Assembly: GCA_910584435.1 (NCBI GenBank)
Contig: CAJUAP010000020.1
Span: 1 to 64,000, forward strand
Length of the DNA stretch: 64,000 bases
DNA from: an uncultured Acetatifactor sp.
Lineage (GTDB): Bacteria > Bacillota > Clostridia > Lachnospirales > Lachnospiraceae
Direction: 5' to 3'
Position 1 is the stretch's first letter, and every line of letters begins with the position of its first letter. Below are positions 16,328 to 24,253 of the stretch, in pieces. A program made the position numbers and the translations under genes. Below the pieces are notes generated by a model. It was not told the DNA's origin. It was given only the letters and a program-made list of their open reading frames with translations, and ran no database searches.

Positions 16328-18075
16328 GTCCTATCCGCCTTTCTGATCTCTATGGCACCAAACTTACACAGTTTCGCACACAATCCGCACCCATTGCACA
16401 TTGTTTCATCAATGGATACGGTACCGTCTTCTTTTTTCGTCAGAGCCGGACATCCCGGACGCAGACAGGCACCGCATTTCTTACATTTTTCGGGAATCGG
16501 CACACATTTATCCGGGAATGCCACGCCCTTCAACAGTACACAGGGCGCCTTGGTAATAATTACCGACACCGCATCCCTCTGTGTCTCCCTCCGAAAGGCT
16601 TCCGCAAGTCCATCCAAATCAAAAGCGCTGATTTCATACACATGTTCAATTCCCAGAGAACGGCACAGTGCAGCAATCTGAATGGCCGGAACCACCTCAC
16701 CCTTTAAAGTTTTCCCCGTGGCCGCATGATCCTGATGTCCCGTCATGCCGGTGGTAGAATTGTCCAGAATCACCACTGTTCCTGCAGACTGATTGTATAC
16801 CATATTCATCAGGGAGTTAATCCCTGTGTGCATAAACGTGGAATCTCCAATGACAGCCACCCAATTGCGAATGAATTCCTTCCCCCTGGCCTTCTCCATT
16901 CCATGAAGTGTGCTGATGCTGGAACCCATGCAGATCGTGCTGTCCACCACGGAAAGCGGCGCCACCGCACCCAGCGTATAACAGCCGATATCTCCGGCCG
17001 CATGCATTTTCAGCCTGTTCAGCACCGAATACACGCTGCGGTGGGGACAGCCGGGACACAGGATGGGCGGCCTTGCAGGCACCTGTGCCGGAGCAGACGC
17101 CTGGCATTTCTCTCCCAATACCCGCTCTCTCAGCATATTTGCACTGTATTCACCCTGTACTGTGAATAGCTCCTTGCCCACAGCCTTCAGAATCCCCCAG
17201 GATTTCACCTGTTCTTCTATCACCGGTTCCAATTCCTCGAATATGTATAGCTTATCCACCTTAGCTGCAAATTCCTCAATCAGCTTCCTTGGGAGGGGAT
17301 GCACCAGCCCCAGCTTCAGCACACTGGCCTCCGGCATGGCTTCCCGTACATACTGATACGGAATTCCGCTGGTGATAAATCCCACGGATAAATCCCGATA
17401 CTCTGCACGGTTCACAGACATTCCACAGGCATCTTCTCCCATCTTCTTCATACGCTCTTCCACGGCCGCATGGCGCTTGATGGCATTTACCGGCATCATC
17501 ACATATTTGGCTATATTGCGCTCATAAACAACGGGGGCTCTCTCCACCCTCTCATCCAACGCCACAATTCCCTGAGAATGGGATAACCTGGTGGTGGAAC
17601 GCACCATAACCGGCGTATCATATTCCTCACTCAAATCAAAGGCAAGTTTCGTAAATTCCTTCGCCTCAGCGCTGTCCGAGGGTTCCAGTACAGGTATCAT
17701 AGCAGCTCTGGCCACCATCCGGCTGTCCTGCTCATTCTGGGAGCTGTACATGCCGGGGTCGTCTGCCGCCACTACCACCAGGCCGCCGTTCACCCCTGTA
17801 TAAGCCGCCGTAAAAAGCGGATCTGATGCCACATTCACTCCCACATGTTTCATGCTGCACATGGCCCGGACTCCTGCAATGGACGCACCGACAGCCACCT
17901 CCGCAGCCACCTTCTCATTGGGCGACCACTCCGCGTAAACCTCCTCATATTTGGCAATACTTTCGCTGATCTCCGTACTCGGCGTACCGGGATAAGCCGC
18001 CGACACCTTTACTCCCGCTTCATAAGCGCCTCTTGCTATGGCTTCGTTGCCCAGCAGTATCTTTTTCTCTGACAC
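16324..18075 (-). CDS. iorA: indolepyruvate:ferredoxin oxidoreductase alpha subunit
   Basis: A 583-residue subunit starting at GTG 18075, seven bases after AGGAGG; an in-frame ATG upstream at 18141 would translate repeat DNA and is rejected. The N-terminal part carries LLGNEAIARGAYEAGV and AAYPGTPSTEI. The thiamine-diphosphate domain has PILCPGCPHR, GDIGCYTLG and a GDSTFMHTG with the usual metal-binding NxT region downstream. The C-terminus holds two ferredoxin-type clusters (CKKCGACLRPGCP and CNGCGLCAKLC); the first is an incomplete variant, as usual in IorA. It is the first gene of the aromatic-acid operon. Confidence 0.95.
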   Translation of the reverse strand: MSEKKILLGNEAIARGAYEAGVKVSAAYPGTPSTEISESIAKYEEVYAEWSPNEKVAAEVAVGASIAGVRAMCSMKHVGVNVASDPLFTAAYTGVNGGLVVVAADDPGMYSSQNEQDSRMVARAAMIPVLEPSDSAEAKEFTKLAFDLSEEYDTPVMVRSTTRLSHSQGIVALDERVERAPVVYERNIAKYVMMPVNAIKRHAAVEERMKKMGEDACGMSVNRAEYRDLSVGFITSGIPYQYVREAMPEASVLKLGLVHPLPRKLIEEFAAKVDKLYIFEELEPVIEEQVKSWGILKAVGKELFTVQGEYSANMLRERVLGEKCQASAPAQVPARPPILCPGCPHRSVYSVLNRLKMHAAGDIGCYTLGAVAPLSVVDSTICMGSSISTLHGMEKARGKEFIRNWVAVIGDSTFMHTGINSLMNMVYNQSAGTVVILDNSTTGMTGHQDHAATGKTLKGEVVPAIQIAALCRSLGIEHVYEISAFDLDGLAEAFRRETQRDAVSVIITKAPCVLLKGVAFPDKCVPIPEKCKKCGACLRPGCPALTKKEDGTVSIDETMCNGCGLCAKLCKFGAIEIRKADRT

Positions 18076-18088
18076 GTTTTTTCCTCCT

Positions 18089-18119
18089 ATTCCAGTTCCC
18101 GCTTGCGGGAACTTGTTCC
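18089..18119 (-). repeat. GGAACTGGAATAG element with hairpin, upstream of iorA
   Basis: The plus strand reads TATTCCAGTTCCCGC, then a TT loop region and GCGGGAACTTGTTCC; the GTTCCCGC/GCGGGAAC arms form a hairpin. A near-identical copy with one mismatch in the hairpin lies at 36560-36591 upstream of an unrelated gene. The element abuts the iorA ribosome site. Confidence 0.75.
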
Positions 18120-18266
18120 CCATCCGCCCTCCACTACTCATTCAAGAGAGAATCAAAACCTGCAGCCAAATGCCTTCGTCCGGTTTTGATTCCGGGTACT
18201 TCCGGACGGATGCTGTTTTTTATACTTCCAGTTCACTTTTTTAGCCGCTGCCAGGCGGCACTAAAG

Positions 18267-18379
18267 GGTGAGGTTCTTTCGGCGCACACATGGGAGAGAC
18301 AAATTTCATTCGTAAGTAATCAGAAGACACTAAGTAGTGTCTCATGAAATTTACTCTCGTGCGCTCTCACAACCTCACC
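18267..18379. repeat. 113-base imperfect inverted repeat (long hairpin)
   Basis: Nested arms pair across the whole segment: GGTGAGGTT (18267-18275) with AACCTCACC (18371-18379), GCGCAC with GTGCGC, GAGAG with CTCTC, AAATTTCAT with ATGAAATTT, and at the tip AGACACT with AGTGTCT around AAGT. It lies between the stop of the ABC gene at 18731 and the iorA start. It could be a structured RNA, a MITE relic or a strong bidirectional barrier to transcription. No gene is encoded in it. Confidence 0.75.
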
Positions 18380-18406
18380 TGTCCAGCTAAACATTTTTAT
18401 TATGTG

Positions 18407-18505
18407 GCTTGACATTTCTTAGCTGGACTGTTTTAATTGCCGCTTGACATTTCTTAGATGGACTGTTTCAAATTTCCTCTTGACATTTCTTTACTGGACT
18501 TGCAG
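18407..18505 (+). repeat. three direct repeats of about 35 bases
   Basis: TTGACATTTCTTAGCTGGAC and variants start at 18409, 18444 and 18480 (periods 35 and 36). Each unit holds TTGACATTTCTT and an (A)TGGACT box. The unit contains a -35 consensus in the plus direction, but no gene follows on that strand. Confidence 0.7.
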
Positions 18506-18623
18506 GACATACCCCCTGATTCGTTCCCTGGTCTTCGTTGCTTTTCTTATTTTATCCTACCAGATGAATTCTTTTTCGTCAAGAAAACTCTGCCCCTCGT
18601 TCCCTCAAAGCAATGTATGGCTT

Positions 18624-18756
18624 GTTACTGTTCACTCGTCACTACCGCAAGGTATTTTCATGCGTATTTTGCATGAAAATCCGAGAATGCTGTGCGCGAA
18701 ATCGCCGCTTTTGCGATTTCTGTGCATCTGTTACTGTGAACGGAGTGAACAGTAAC
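18624..18756. mobile_element. MITE-like element with terminal inverted repeats
   Basis: A 133-base segment starts with GTTACTGTTCACTC and ends with the inverse complement GAGTGAACAGTAAC. Inside are two further hairpins: TTTTCATGCGTA/TTTGCATGAAAA and GAAATCGC/GCGATTTC. There is no coding capacity for a transposase. A diverged copy of the interior lies at 53295-53375 and a copy of the terminal palindrome at 55911-55937. Its right end supplies the last codons and the TAA stop of the ABC gene at 18731. Confidence 0.65.
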
Positions 18757-20518
18757 TATGGCTTTGCGCTTCGTACATATCCGCATACATACCCTTTTTT
18801 TCCAGCAATTGTTCATGCGTGCCTTCCTCCGCAATTGCCCCTTCCCACAGTACAAAGATACGTTCTGCCTTCCGTACCGCCGCCATACGATGACTGAACA
18901 AAAGAATCGTCTCCCCTTCATCACCCTGGGTAATCCGCTCATACACTTTTCCCTGCCAGAAAATATCCAGAGATGCCAACGGCTCATCCATCACACGTAT
19001 CTGTCCGGGCCGCGCGAACAACCTGCATAACAAAAGCCTCTGCCACTCTCCCTCCGAAAGCATGACGCCATCTTCCACTCTGCCGAGGAACGTATTGATT
19101 CCCTGAGGGAACCTGTTTTCCTCCGCCGTCAGCCATTCCCCGAATGCTTTTTCCGCCCGTATGCTCCTGTCAGCCTCCCCCGGCTCGTTTTCCTCAGGAC
19201 AGATATTCCCAAGAATGGTATCCTGATATCTGGCTGCATCCTGGAACAGTACCGCAAATATGCCGCGTCTTGCTTCTGAAGTAATCTTCCTCAGCTCTAT
19301 TCCGTTTATGAAAATCTCTCCCTCATAATTGTCATAAAGTCCCGACAGCAATTTCACGATGGTAGTTTTTCCCGAACCATTGCTTCCCGCAAAAGCATAG
19401 TATCCTCCCTTTTCTAATTTGAAACTCAAGTTTCGCAGCACATATCTGCCCGTTCTGGGATATCGAAAAGAGACATTTCTAAATTCCAGGGTTTCAAATT
19501 CCTTCTGCTGCAGACAGGATTGTTCGGATTTCTCAACATCCTGTTCCGTTTCCGGCAAGTGCAGGAATCTGTTCCACTGCCTCAAAAACAGCTTAATTTC
19601 CCGTAACCTGTTCAGTACATATTCCTCATCAAAGGTCTGGTTCAGACAGCGGTATGCACCTATGGACAATGCAGTAAAATACCCAAAGCGGATTCTGCCC
19701 CCCAGCAGCAATGCAGCCAGCCCGGCCTCTGTCAATACATACCCCATTGCCGTCAACACTCCATTGGATAATGTCATCTTGATACCTGCCAATGACATGG
19801 CAAGCGTCTGTTTCCTGGAGACCGCATCTTCCCTGTCACACTTCTGCCCAAGGAAATCAATATAAGAAAACAAGCTTCTCTCCCCGACGCTGTCATGTCC
19901 CAGCGCCAGCGCTTCCAGATACTGCCTCCGGGCACTGGCTTTCCTGCCGCCGGTATCCTCCTGTTCATTTTCCAGAATCGTCAAAAGCACGTGGCATACC
20001 TGCAGCAGCAAAAACAATGCCCCGAAAAGAGGATCTGCCCATGCCAGCAGAAGGCACAAGCCAAAGGTCTTAATACAATAGAGGCAGAAATTACCACACT
20101 GCTGTATCATATGCCACACAAACGGCCCTTGCACAGTATTCCGCAGCGCATGTTCCAATTGGCTGAAAGTATGGTCTTCCAGCATACGATAAGGAATCCT
20201 GGCTGTTTTTTCCACCATCAGACAAGTCTGCCGGAAGCGAATCCGGTTCTGAAGCTTCAGCGTCAAAGTCCTTCCCAGGTTATAGCCCATCCGCTTCCAG
20301 GCAGACAGCAAAATAAGACACAGGATGTACCATACCGCCTTCTGTACCTTTCCTGTGCCGCTGCCCTTTACTGCCGTTTCCTCAATCAGCTCTGCCAATA
20401 CCACCAGCCAAAGCACATCTGCCGCTGCCGTTGCCAGCTTCTGCAGGAAAATAGCCGCTGTCAGCAGAATTTCCTTTTTTTCTCCATATTTTCTCTGAGT
20501 CATTGTCCGGTTTCCCAT
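18731..20518 (-). CDS. ABC half-transporter (TMD-NBD fusion) with altered C-terminus, cluster 1
   Basis: A 595-residue type-I exporter half. Residues 15-300 contain about six membrane helices. The nucleotide-binding domain starts near 335 and carries Walker A GSNGSGKTTIVKL, a divergent signature LSEGEWQR instead of LSGGQ, Walker B IRVMDEP with the catalytic Glu, SLD D-loop and SHR H-loop. It follows the AgrC-like kinase gene by 18 bases. The other four ABC proteins of this window have tails like QAKWYV after the last helix; here the tail is QSHSYCSLRSQ, read from the MITE-like element. The weak signature suggests the degenerate half of a heterodimer. Substrate unknown. Confidence 0.88.
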   Translation of the reverse strand: MGNRTMTQRKYGEKKEILLTAAIFLQKLATAAADVLWLVVLAELIEETAVKGSGTGKVQKAVWYILCLILLSAWKRMGYNLGRTLTLKLQNRIRFRQTCLMVEKTARIPYRMLEDHTFSQLEHALRNTVQGPFVWHMIQQCGNFCLYCIKTFGLCLLLAWADPLFGALFLLLQVCHVLLTILENEQEDTGGRKASARRQYLEALALGHDSVGERSLFSYIDFLGQKCDREDAVSRKQTLAMSLAGIKMTLSNGVLTAMGYVLTEAGLAALLLGGRIRFGYFTALSIGAYRCLNQTFDEEYVLNRLREIKLFLRQWNRFLHLPETEQDVEKSEQSCLQQKEFETLEFRNVSFRYPRTGRYVLRNLSFKLEKGGYYAFAGSNGSGKTTIVKLLSGLYDNYEGEIFINGIELRKITSEARRGIFAVLFQDAARYQDTILGNICPEENEPGEADRSIRAEKAFGEWLTAEENRFPQGINTFLGRVEDGVMLSEGEWQRLLLCRLFARPGQIRVMDEPLASLDIFWQGKVYERITQGDEGETILLFSHRMAAVRKAERIFVLWEGAIAEEGTHEQLLEKKGMYADMYEAQSHSYCSLRSQ

Positions 20519-20536
20519 ATTGCGCTTCTAAGCCTC

Positions 20537-21313
20537 TTATGCGCCGCCTGCAGGGCTTCGCCTCAAATGCACCGCAACCTCCACCTCTTTCTCGCCAACG
20601 CGGTACAGCACTTCTCCCCTGTATTTCCGGGCAATCTCCTGCACAATCCTGCTGCCGTAGCCATGTTCCCCGGAAGCCTTACCGGTAAGAGGCAGTTGAT
20701 TGTGATTCAGCTTCAGGCATTTGTAACTGCTGTTGCGGCAGATAATTTCTATCTCGTCCTGGTCCCCTTCCACCAGCATATCCAGCCATGGATGATCGCT
20801 GTTTCCCACATTGGCTTCAATGGCATTATCAAGAAGATTCCCAAGCAGACTGCATATATCCTGATTACCGATTCCGCCAAAGGAGGTCAATACCGCACAG
20901 TGCATTTCCATGTCTGCCGCCCTTGCCTCGGACAACTTTTGATTCAATATGGCATTGGCATATTCATTGTCCGTATCCACCAGCTTATAGATCCGGTCTA
21001 TCTGGTGCAGTTTTTCCCCCAGCAGATTCTTTGCTTCTTCCGGTTGATTCTCTGAGATTAAATTCATTACCACCAGGAGCAGATTTCTGATATCATGCTT
21101 CAGCACATTAATCTGATCATAGCTTTTCTTTACATTGTCTGCACTCTGGCTGTAATAACGGTTTAGCATATCCATAAGTTCATACTCTTCATTGGATTTC
21201 CGGGTCTTATTTTTCTTCACATACACCAGAAAACATCCCATTGTAATCACAAGCAGGGCCATATTCTCTACCACTATGGCCAATACCAGATTGCTGTTCT
21301 CATACCATTCCAT
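20537..21313 (-). CDS. AgrC-like sensor histidine kinase (GHKL), cluster 1
   Basis: A short, 258-residue kinase. There is one N-terminal membrane helix (residues about 9-30) and no multi-helix peptide-sensing domain, so it differs from true AgrC. The H box is VLKHDIRNLLL, the N box NLLDNAIEA and the G box GEHGYGSRIV. It would phosphorylate the LytTR regulator encoded just upstream (gap 89 bases). The tiny sensor region suggests it senses through the membrane or through a partner, perhaps the neighbouring ABC transporter as in BceS-type modules; that comparison is inference. Confidence 0.88.
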   Translation of the reverse strand: MEWYENSNLVLAIVVENMALLVITMGCFLVYVKKNKTRKSNEEYELMDMLNRYYSQSADNVKKSYDQINVLKHDIRNLLLVVMNLISENQPEEAKNLLGEKLHQIDRIYKLVDTDNEYANAILNQKLSEARAADMEMHCAVLTSFGGIGNQDICSLLGNLLDNAIEANVGNSDHPWLDMLVEGDQDEIEIICRNSSYKCLKLNHNQLPLTGKASGEHGYGSRIVQEIARKYRGEVLYRVGEKEVEVAVHLRRSPAGGA

Positions 21314-21402
21314 CTCTGCACTTCAATCTCCGCTTCCTATTCGTGTTCCGCCTCCAGCCTAATAGATGCTGCTCTCCGCTTTTTCCGGTTCCGCTTCCAG
21401 CC

Positions 21403-22104
21403 TCAAAATTTCTCCCTCACCTGTTCTCTGTAATTTCGCCCTACCTCCAACAGTGTTCCCGAACGCAGCTGTACTGCCCGGACCCCGCGTTTTACCTGGA
21501 CCACATGGCTCTCATTGACAAGAAAGGCTCTGTGAATCCGGGAAAATCCATATCTGCCCAGAGCCTTCTCTTCTTCCTCCATGGTCTTCCTCTGGCGGTA
21601 TACTCTTCCGTCAACAGTATAATAAAGCAGGTAGTTTCTGCTGCTCTGAATACTTTCTATCTCCGTCAGTGAAACCTTTTCCATCATATCATCGGCATTC
21701 GTAAAACACAAATAGATTTCACGATTCAGTTTCTCCCTTATCCTTCTGAAAGAACGGCGGAATTCCTCGCACATCCTCTCTGAAACTCCCTTCCTCACAA
21801 AATATACCGGCTCATAGGAAAAACTCTGAAACACCAGTTCTTCCCTGGAAGAAAGAAAAATCAGTTTACAGCAATGTCCCATTTCCGACAGCCGTTCCGC
21901 CGTCTGAAATCCATCCAAAGGCTCCATTTGAATGTCCAGCACTACGATATCATAAGCATTCTTTTCATGTTCCAAAAGCATCTTCTGATTGTCCAGATAA
22001 CAGTCAATCTCAACATGATCAAAATATTCCTCCGCAATAGGAACCATCCATTTCCTTACCTGCTGTACAAAAATCTCTTCATCATCGCAAATTGCAATCC
22101 GCAT
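21403..22104 (-). CDS. LytTR-family response regulator, cluster 1
   Basis: A 233-residue AgrA-like regulator: receiver 1-120 (ICDDEE acidic pair, phosphoacceptor in VVLDIQM, lysine in FVRKGV, where KP is usual) and LytTR DNA-binding domain about 135-233 (YLLYYTVDGRVYRQR, RIHRAFLVNESHV). It acts with the kinase at 20537. It sits in the middle of an ABC-ABC-RR-HK-ABC series in one direction. The likely role is to induce the transporters when substrate or stress is sensed. AGAGG precedes the ATG. Confidence 0.92.
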   Translation of the reverse strand: MRIAICDDEEIFVQQVRKWMVPIAEEYFDHVEIDCYLDNQKMLLEHEKNAYDIVVLDIQMEPLDGFQTAERLSEMGHCCKLIFLSSREELVFQSFSYEPVYFVRKGVSERMCEEFRRSFRRIREKLNREIYLCFTNADDMMEKVSLTEIESIQSSRNYLLYYTVDGRVYRQRKTMEEEEKALGRYGFSRIHRAFLVNESHVVQVKRGVRAVQLRSGTLLEVGRNYREQVREKF

Positions 22105-22200
22105 AAAACACCTCTATTTGAATTCACAACTCCCACATACACTTACTGTTTTCCAATACCACACCCAGCATACCGTTTCCTCCGCTTTTTACAATACAAC

Positions 22201-22297
22201 AGCACACAATCCCTCTGCTTTTTGCAGCACTGCAGCACACAATCCCTCTGCTCTTGCAGCACTGCAGCACACAATCCCTCTGCTCTTACCGTGCCGC
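22201..22297 (-). repeat. three tandem 32-33-base repeats between ABC and regulator genes
   Basis: Units starting AGCACACAATCCCTCTGCT occur at 22201, 22234 and 22266. The first two end GCAGCACTGC, the last GTGCCGC. They lie in the 200-base gap between the ABC stop (22305) and the LytTR start (22104), that is in the leader of the regulator gene. Confidence 0.85.
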
Positions 22298-22304
22298 AGC
22301 CGCC

Positions 22305-24086
22305 CTACACATACCACTTCGCCTGTTCATAGTACATTTCGCTATAAATCCCCTGCCTGTTCATCAATTCCTCATGTGTCCCCATTTCCGCAATCCTGCC
22401 TTTTTGAAGCACCACTATTCTGTCCGCTATCCTGGCAGAACCCAGGCGATGCGTAATAATAACAGCCGTTTTATTCTTCGCGCTTTCTGCAAATTTCTGA
22501 TAAATCTCCGTTTCCTTCAACGGATCAATTGCCGCCGTGGGTTCATCCAGCACAATCAGATGATGCTGACGATAAAGTCCCCTGGCAATGGCAAGGCGCT
22601 GCCACTGTCCCCCGGACAAATCGGTGCCTCCGAATTCTCGTGAAAGCATGGTATTAAATCCCTGCTCAAATTCCCCGCCGCTTTCTTCCAGCCCTGCCTT
22701 ATGCAATGCCTGCAAAACCCTGTTTTCATCTATCGGATGTCCGCTGTCACTCATCAATACATTTTCCGCCAAAGTCATCTTATATTTCTGATAATTCTGG
22801 AAAACGGCCGAAATCCTGCCCTCCGATTCTCCGGGATTGATGTCCCTGGTATCCACACCGTCAATTTCCACCCTCCCTTCTGCAGGGCAATACAGCCCCA
22901 GAAGCAGCTTCGCAAAAGTGCTCTTGCCAGCGCCGTTTTCTCCTACTATGGCAATGGTTTCCCCCTCCCTGATATCAAGATTAATCTGGTGCAGTACCGC
23001 TTCCTCACTCCCCGGATAAACAAAAGATACATTTTGAAAGCTGACACTTTTCCCCGCAGGAATTTCCTTCACTGCCTGCCGCTCAGGCAGATCCATAAAA
23101 ACCATATAATTTTCAGCGCTGCCAATATTGTCGGTCAGTCTGGGCAGCCAATTGCGGAACATCACATCCAGCTTGTCAGATACACTGTCCAGAGAAGACA
23201 AAATTGCTGCAAATGCTGCAATACTCACTCTTCCATGCATCAGATAGTAAAATAACAGCACAATCATGCCAATGTATCCTGTCATTGAAATAAAACGCAG
23301 AAAAATCTCCGCAATCTCGGATTTCTTCGTTGCCTTCCAGTCAATATCCCTTGCCATGGCCATATTTTCCCGGAATTTACGGAAAAAATATCCGTAAGCC
23401 CCCAGCAGACGGGTCTCCCTGGCATATTCCCTGTCAGTAATACACCTACCGTAATATTCACCCCTTCTCTGATAGGGCGCCGATGCATAAGCGGCCTGTT
23501 TATGCATCTGATAACGCACCATGCCGCCAATGATATAGGGCACAAAGGAGATACAGAGCATTACCAGCAGCCCTGTCTCAATCTGCGCCAGATACGCTCC
23601 CATAAAGCCATAATAACACAAAAATATACCAGCCATACTGACGGATACCCACATTACCTGCGCCGCACTTTCTATCCCTGTATTCGCCCGTTTTATATCA
23701 TCCAGAAACCGGCTGTCTTCGTAACAGACAGCATCAATCTTCGATGCTTTTCTATGTAAGAGATTTCCCACTTCCTGCTGCAGACGCAGCATGCCCTGCT
23801 CATGTGTGAGATTACCCGCCGCCTGGAAAAGCATAGCCACAATGAAATAGCCGCCCAAAATGATTCCTGCCAGATACACCTTACCCACAGAACCGCCGCC
23901 TATCATATTCTGTGCACTGTCAAACAGATTCTGCTTTACCAAAACGCTTGCACTTGCAGCAACTTCTGCCGCTGCTGTCATTAAAACTGCAATAAAAAAA
24001 GTCCCCGGCATATTCTTAACACTGACCTTCAGCATATGGCCCAGAATATCAAAATAACCATATTTTTTCTTCACTGCTTTATCCAT
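22305..24086 (-). CDS. ABC half-transporter (TMD-NBD fusion), cluster 1
   Basis: A 593-residue exporter half. Six membrane helices lie within residues 20-310. The nucleotide-binding domain from about 345 has Walker A GENGAGKSTFAKL, Q-loop FQNYQKYKM, full signature LSGGQWQRLAIARG, Walker B LIVLDEPTAAIDP and H-loop THR. It ends with QAKWYV. It lies 138 bases after the partner gene at 24225, so the two probably form a heterodimer. There is no peptidase C39 domain, so it is not a leader-cleaving bacteriocin exporter. Substrate not known. GAGGAAAT precedes the ATG. Confidence 0.92.
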   Translation of the reverse strand: MDKAVKKKYGYFDILGHMLKVSVKNMPGTFFIAVLMTAAAEVAASASVLVKQNLFDSAQNMIGGGSVGKVYLAGIILGGYFIVAMLFQAAGNLTHEQGMLRLQQEVGNLLHRKASKIDAVCYEDSRFLDDIKRANTGIESAAQVMWVSVSMAGIFLCYYGFMGAYLAQIETGLLVMLCISFVPYIIGGMVRYQMHKQAAYASAPYQRRGEYYGRCITDREYARETRLLGAYGYFFRKFRENMAMARDIDWKATKKSEIAEIFLRFISMTGYIGMIVLLFYYLMHGRVSIAAFAAILSSLDSVSDKLDVMFRNWLPRLTDNIGSAENYMVFMDLPERQAVKEIPAGKSVSFQNVSFVYPGSEEAVLHQINLDIREGETIAIVGENGAGKSTFAKLLLGLYCPAEGRVEIDGVDTRDINPGESEGRISAVFQNYQKYKMTLAENVLMSDSGHPIDENRVLQALHKAGLEESGGEFEQGFNTMLSREFGGTDLSGGQWQRLAIARGLYRQHHLIVLDEPTAAIDPLKETEIYQKFAESAKNKTAVIITHRLGSARIADRIVVLQKGRIAEMGTHEELMNRQGIYSEMYYEQAKWYV

Positions 24087-24157
24087 ATTTCCTCATCCTT
24101 CCACAGAATCAGCCATCTAACAACGTCCCTGCCGGCACACTCATTCGCCTGAGATTT

Positions 24158-24253
24158 CTATCACAATCGGTATCTGCTCTTCTGAAGCTCTATCACAATT
24201 GGTACCAGTTCTTCTGAAACTCTATCACAATTGATACCAGCTTTTCTGACTGT
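24158..24253 (-). repeat. three tandem 32-base repeats covering the end of an ABC gene
   Basis: Units beginning CTATCACAATYGRTA start at 24158, 24190 and 24222. The last contains the final codons and the TGA stop of the ABC gene (QKSWYQL-stop). The other two keep the coding pattern, as QKNWYQL-stop and QKSRYRL-stop, but lie beyond the stop. The gene end has been copied twice in tandem. Confidence 0.85.

Noticed and set aside
18076..18141. Longer iorA start at ATG 18141
   Set aside because: The extra residues come from the repeated GGAACTGGAATAG element, and the AGGAGG site fits GTG 18075.
18407..18505. Possible CRISPR array (three repeats of about 35 bases)
   Set aside because: The units are adjacent without unique spacers and diverge from one another, and there is no cas gene.
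22201..22297. Possible CRISPR array in the cluster 1 leader
   Set aside because: Contiguous tandem units with no spacers.
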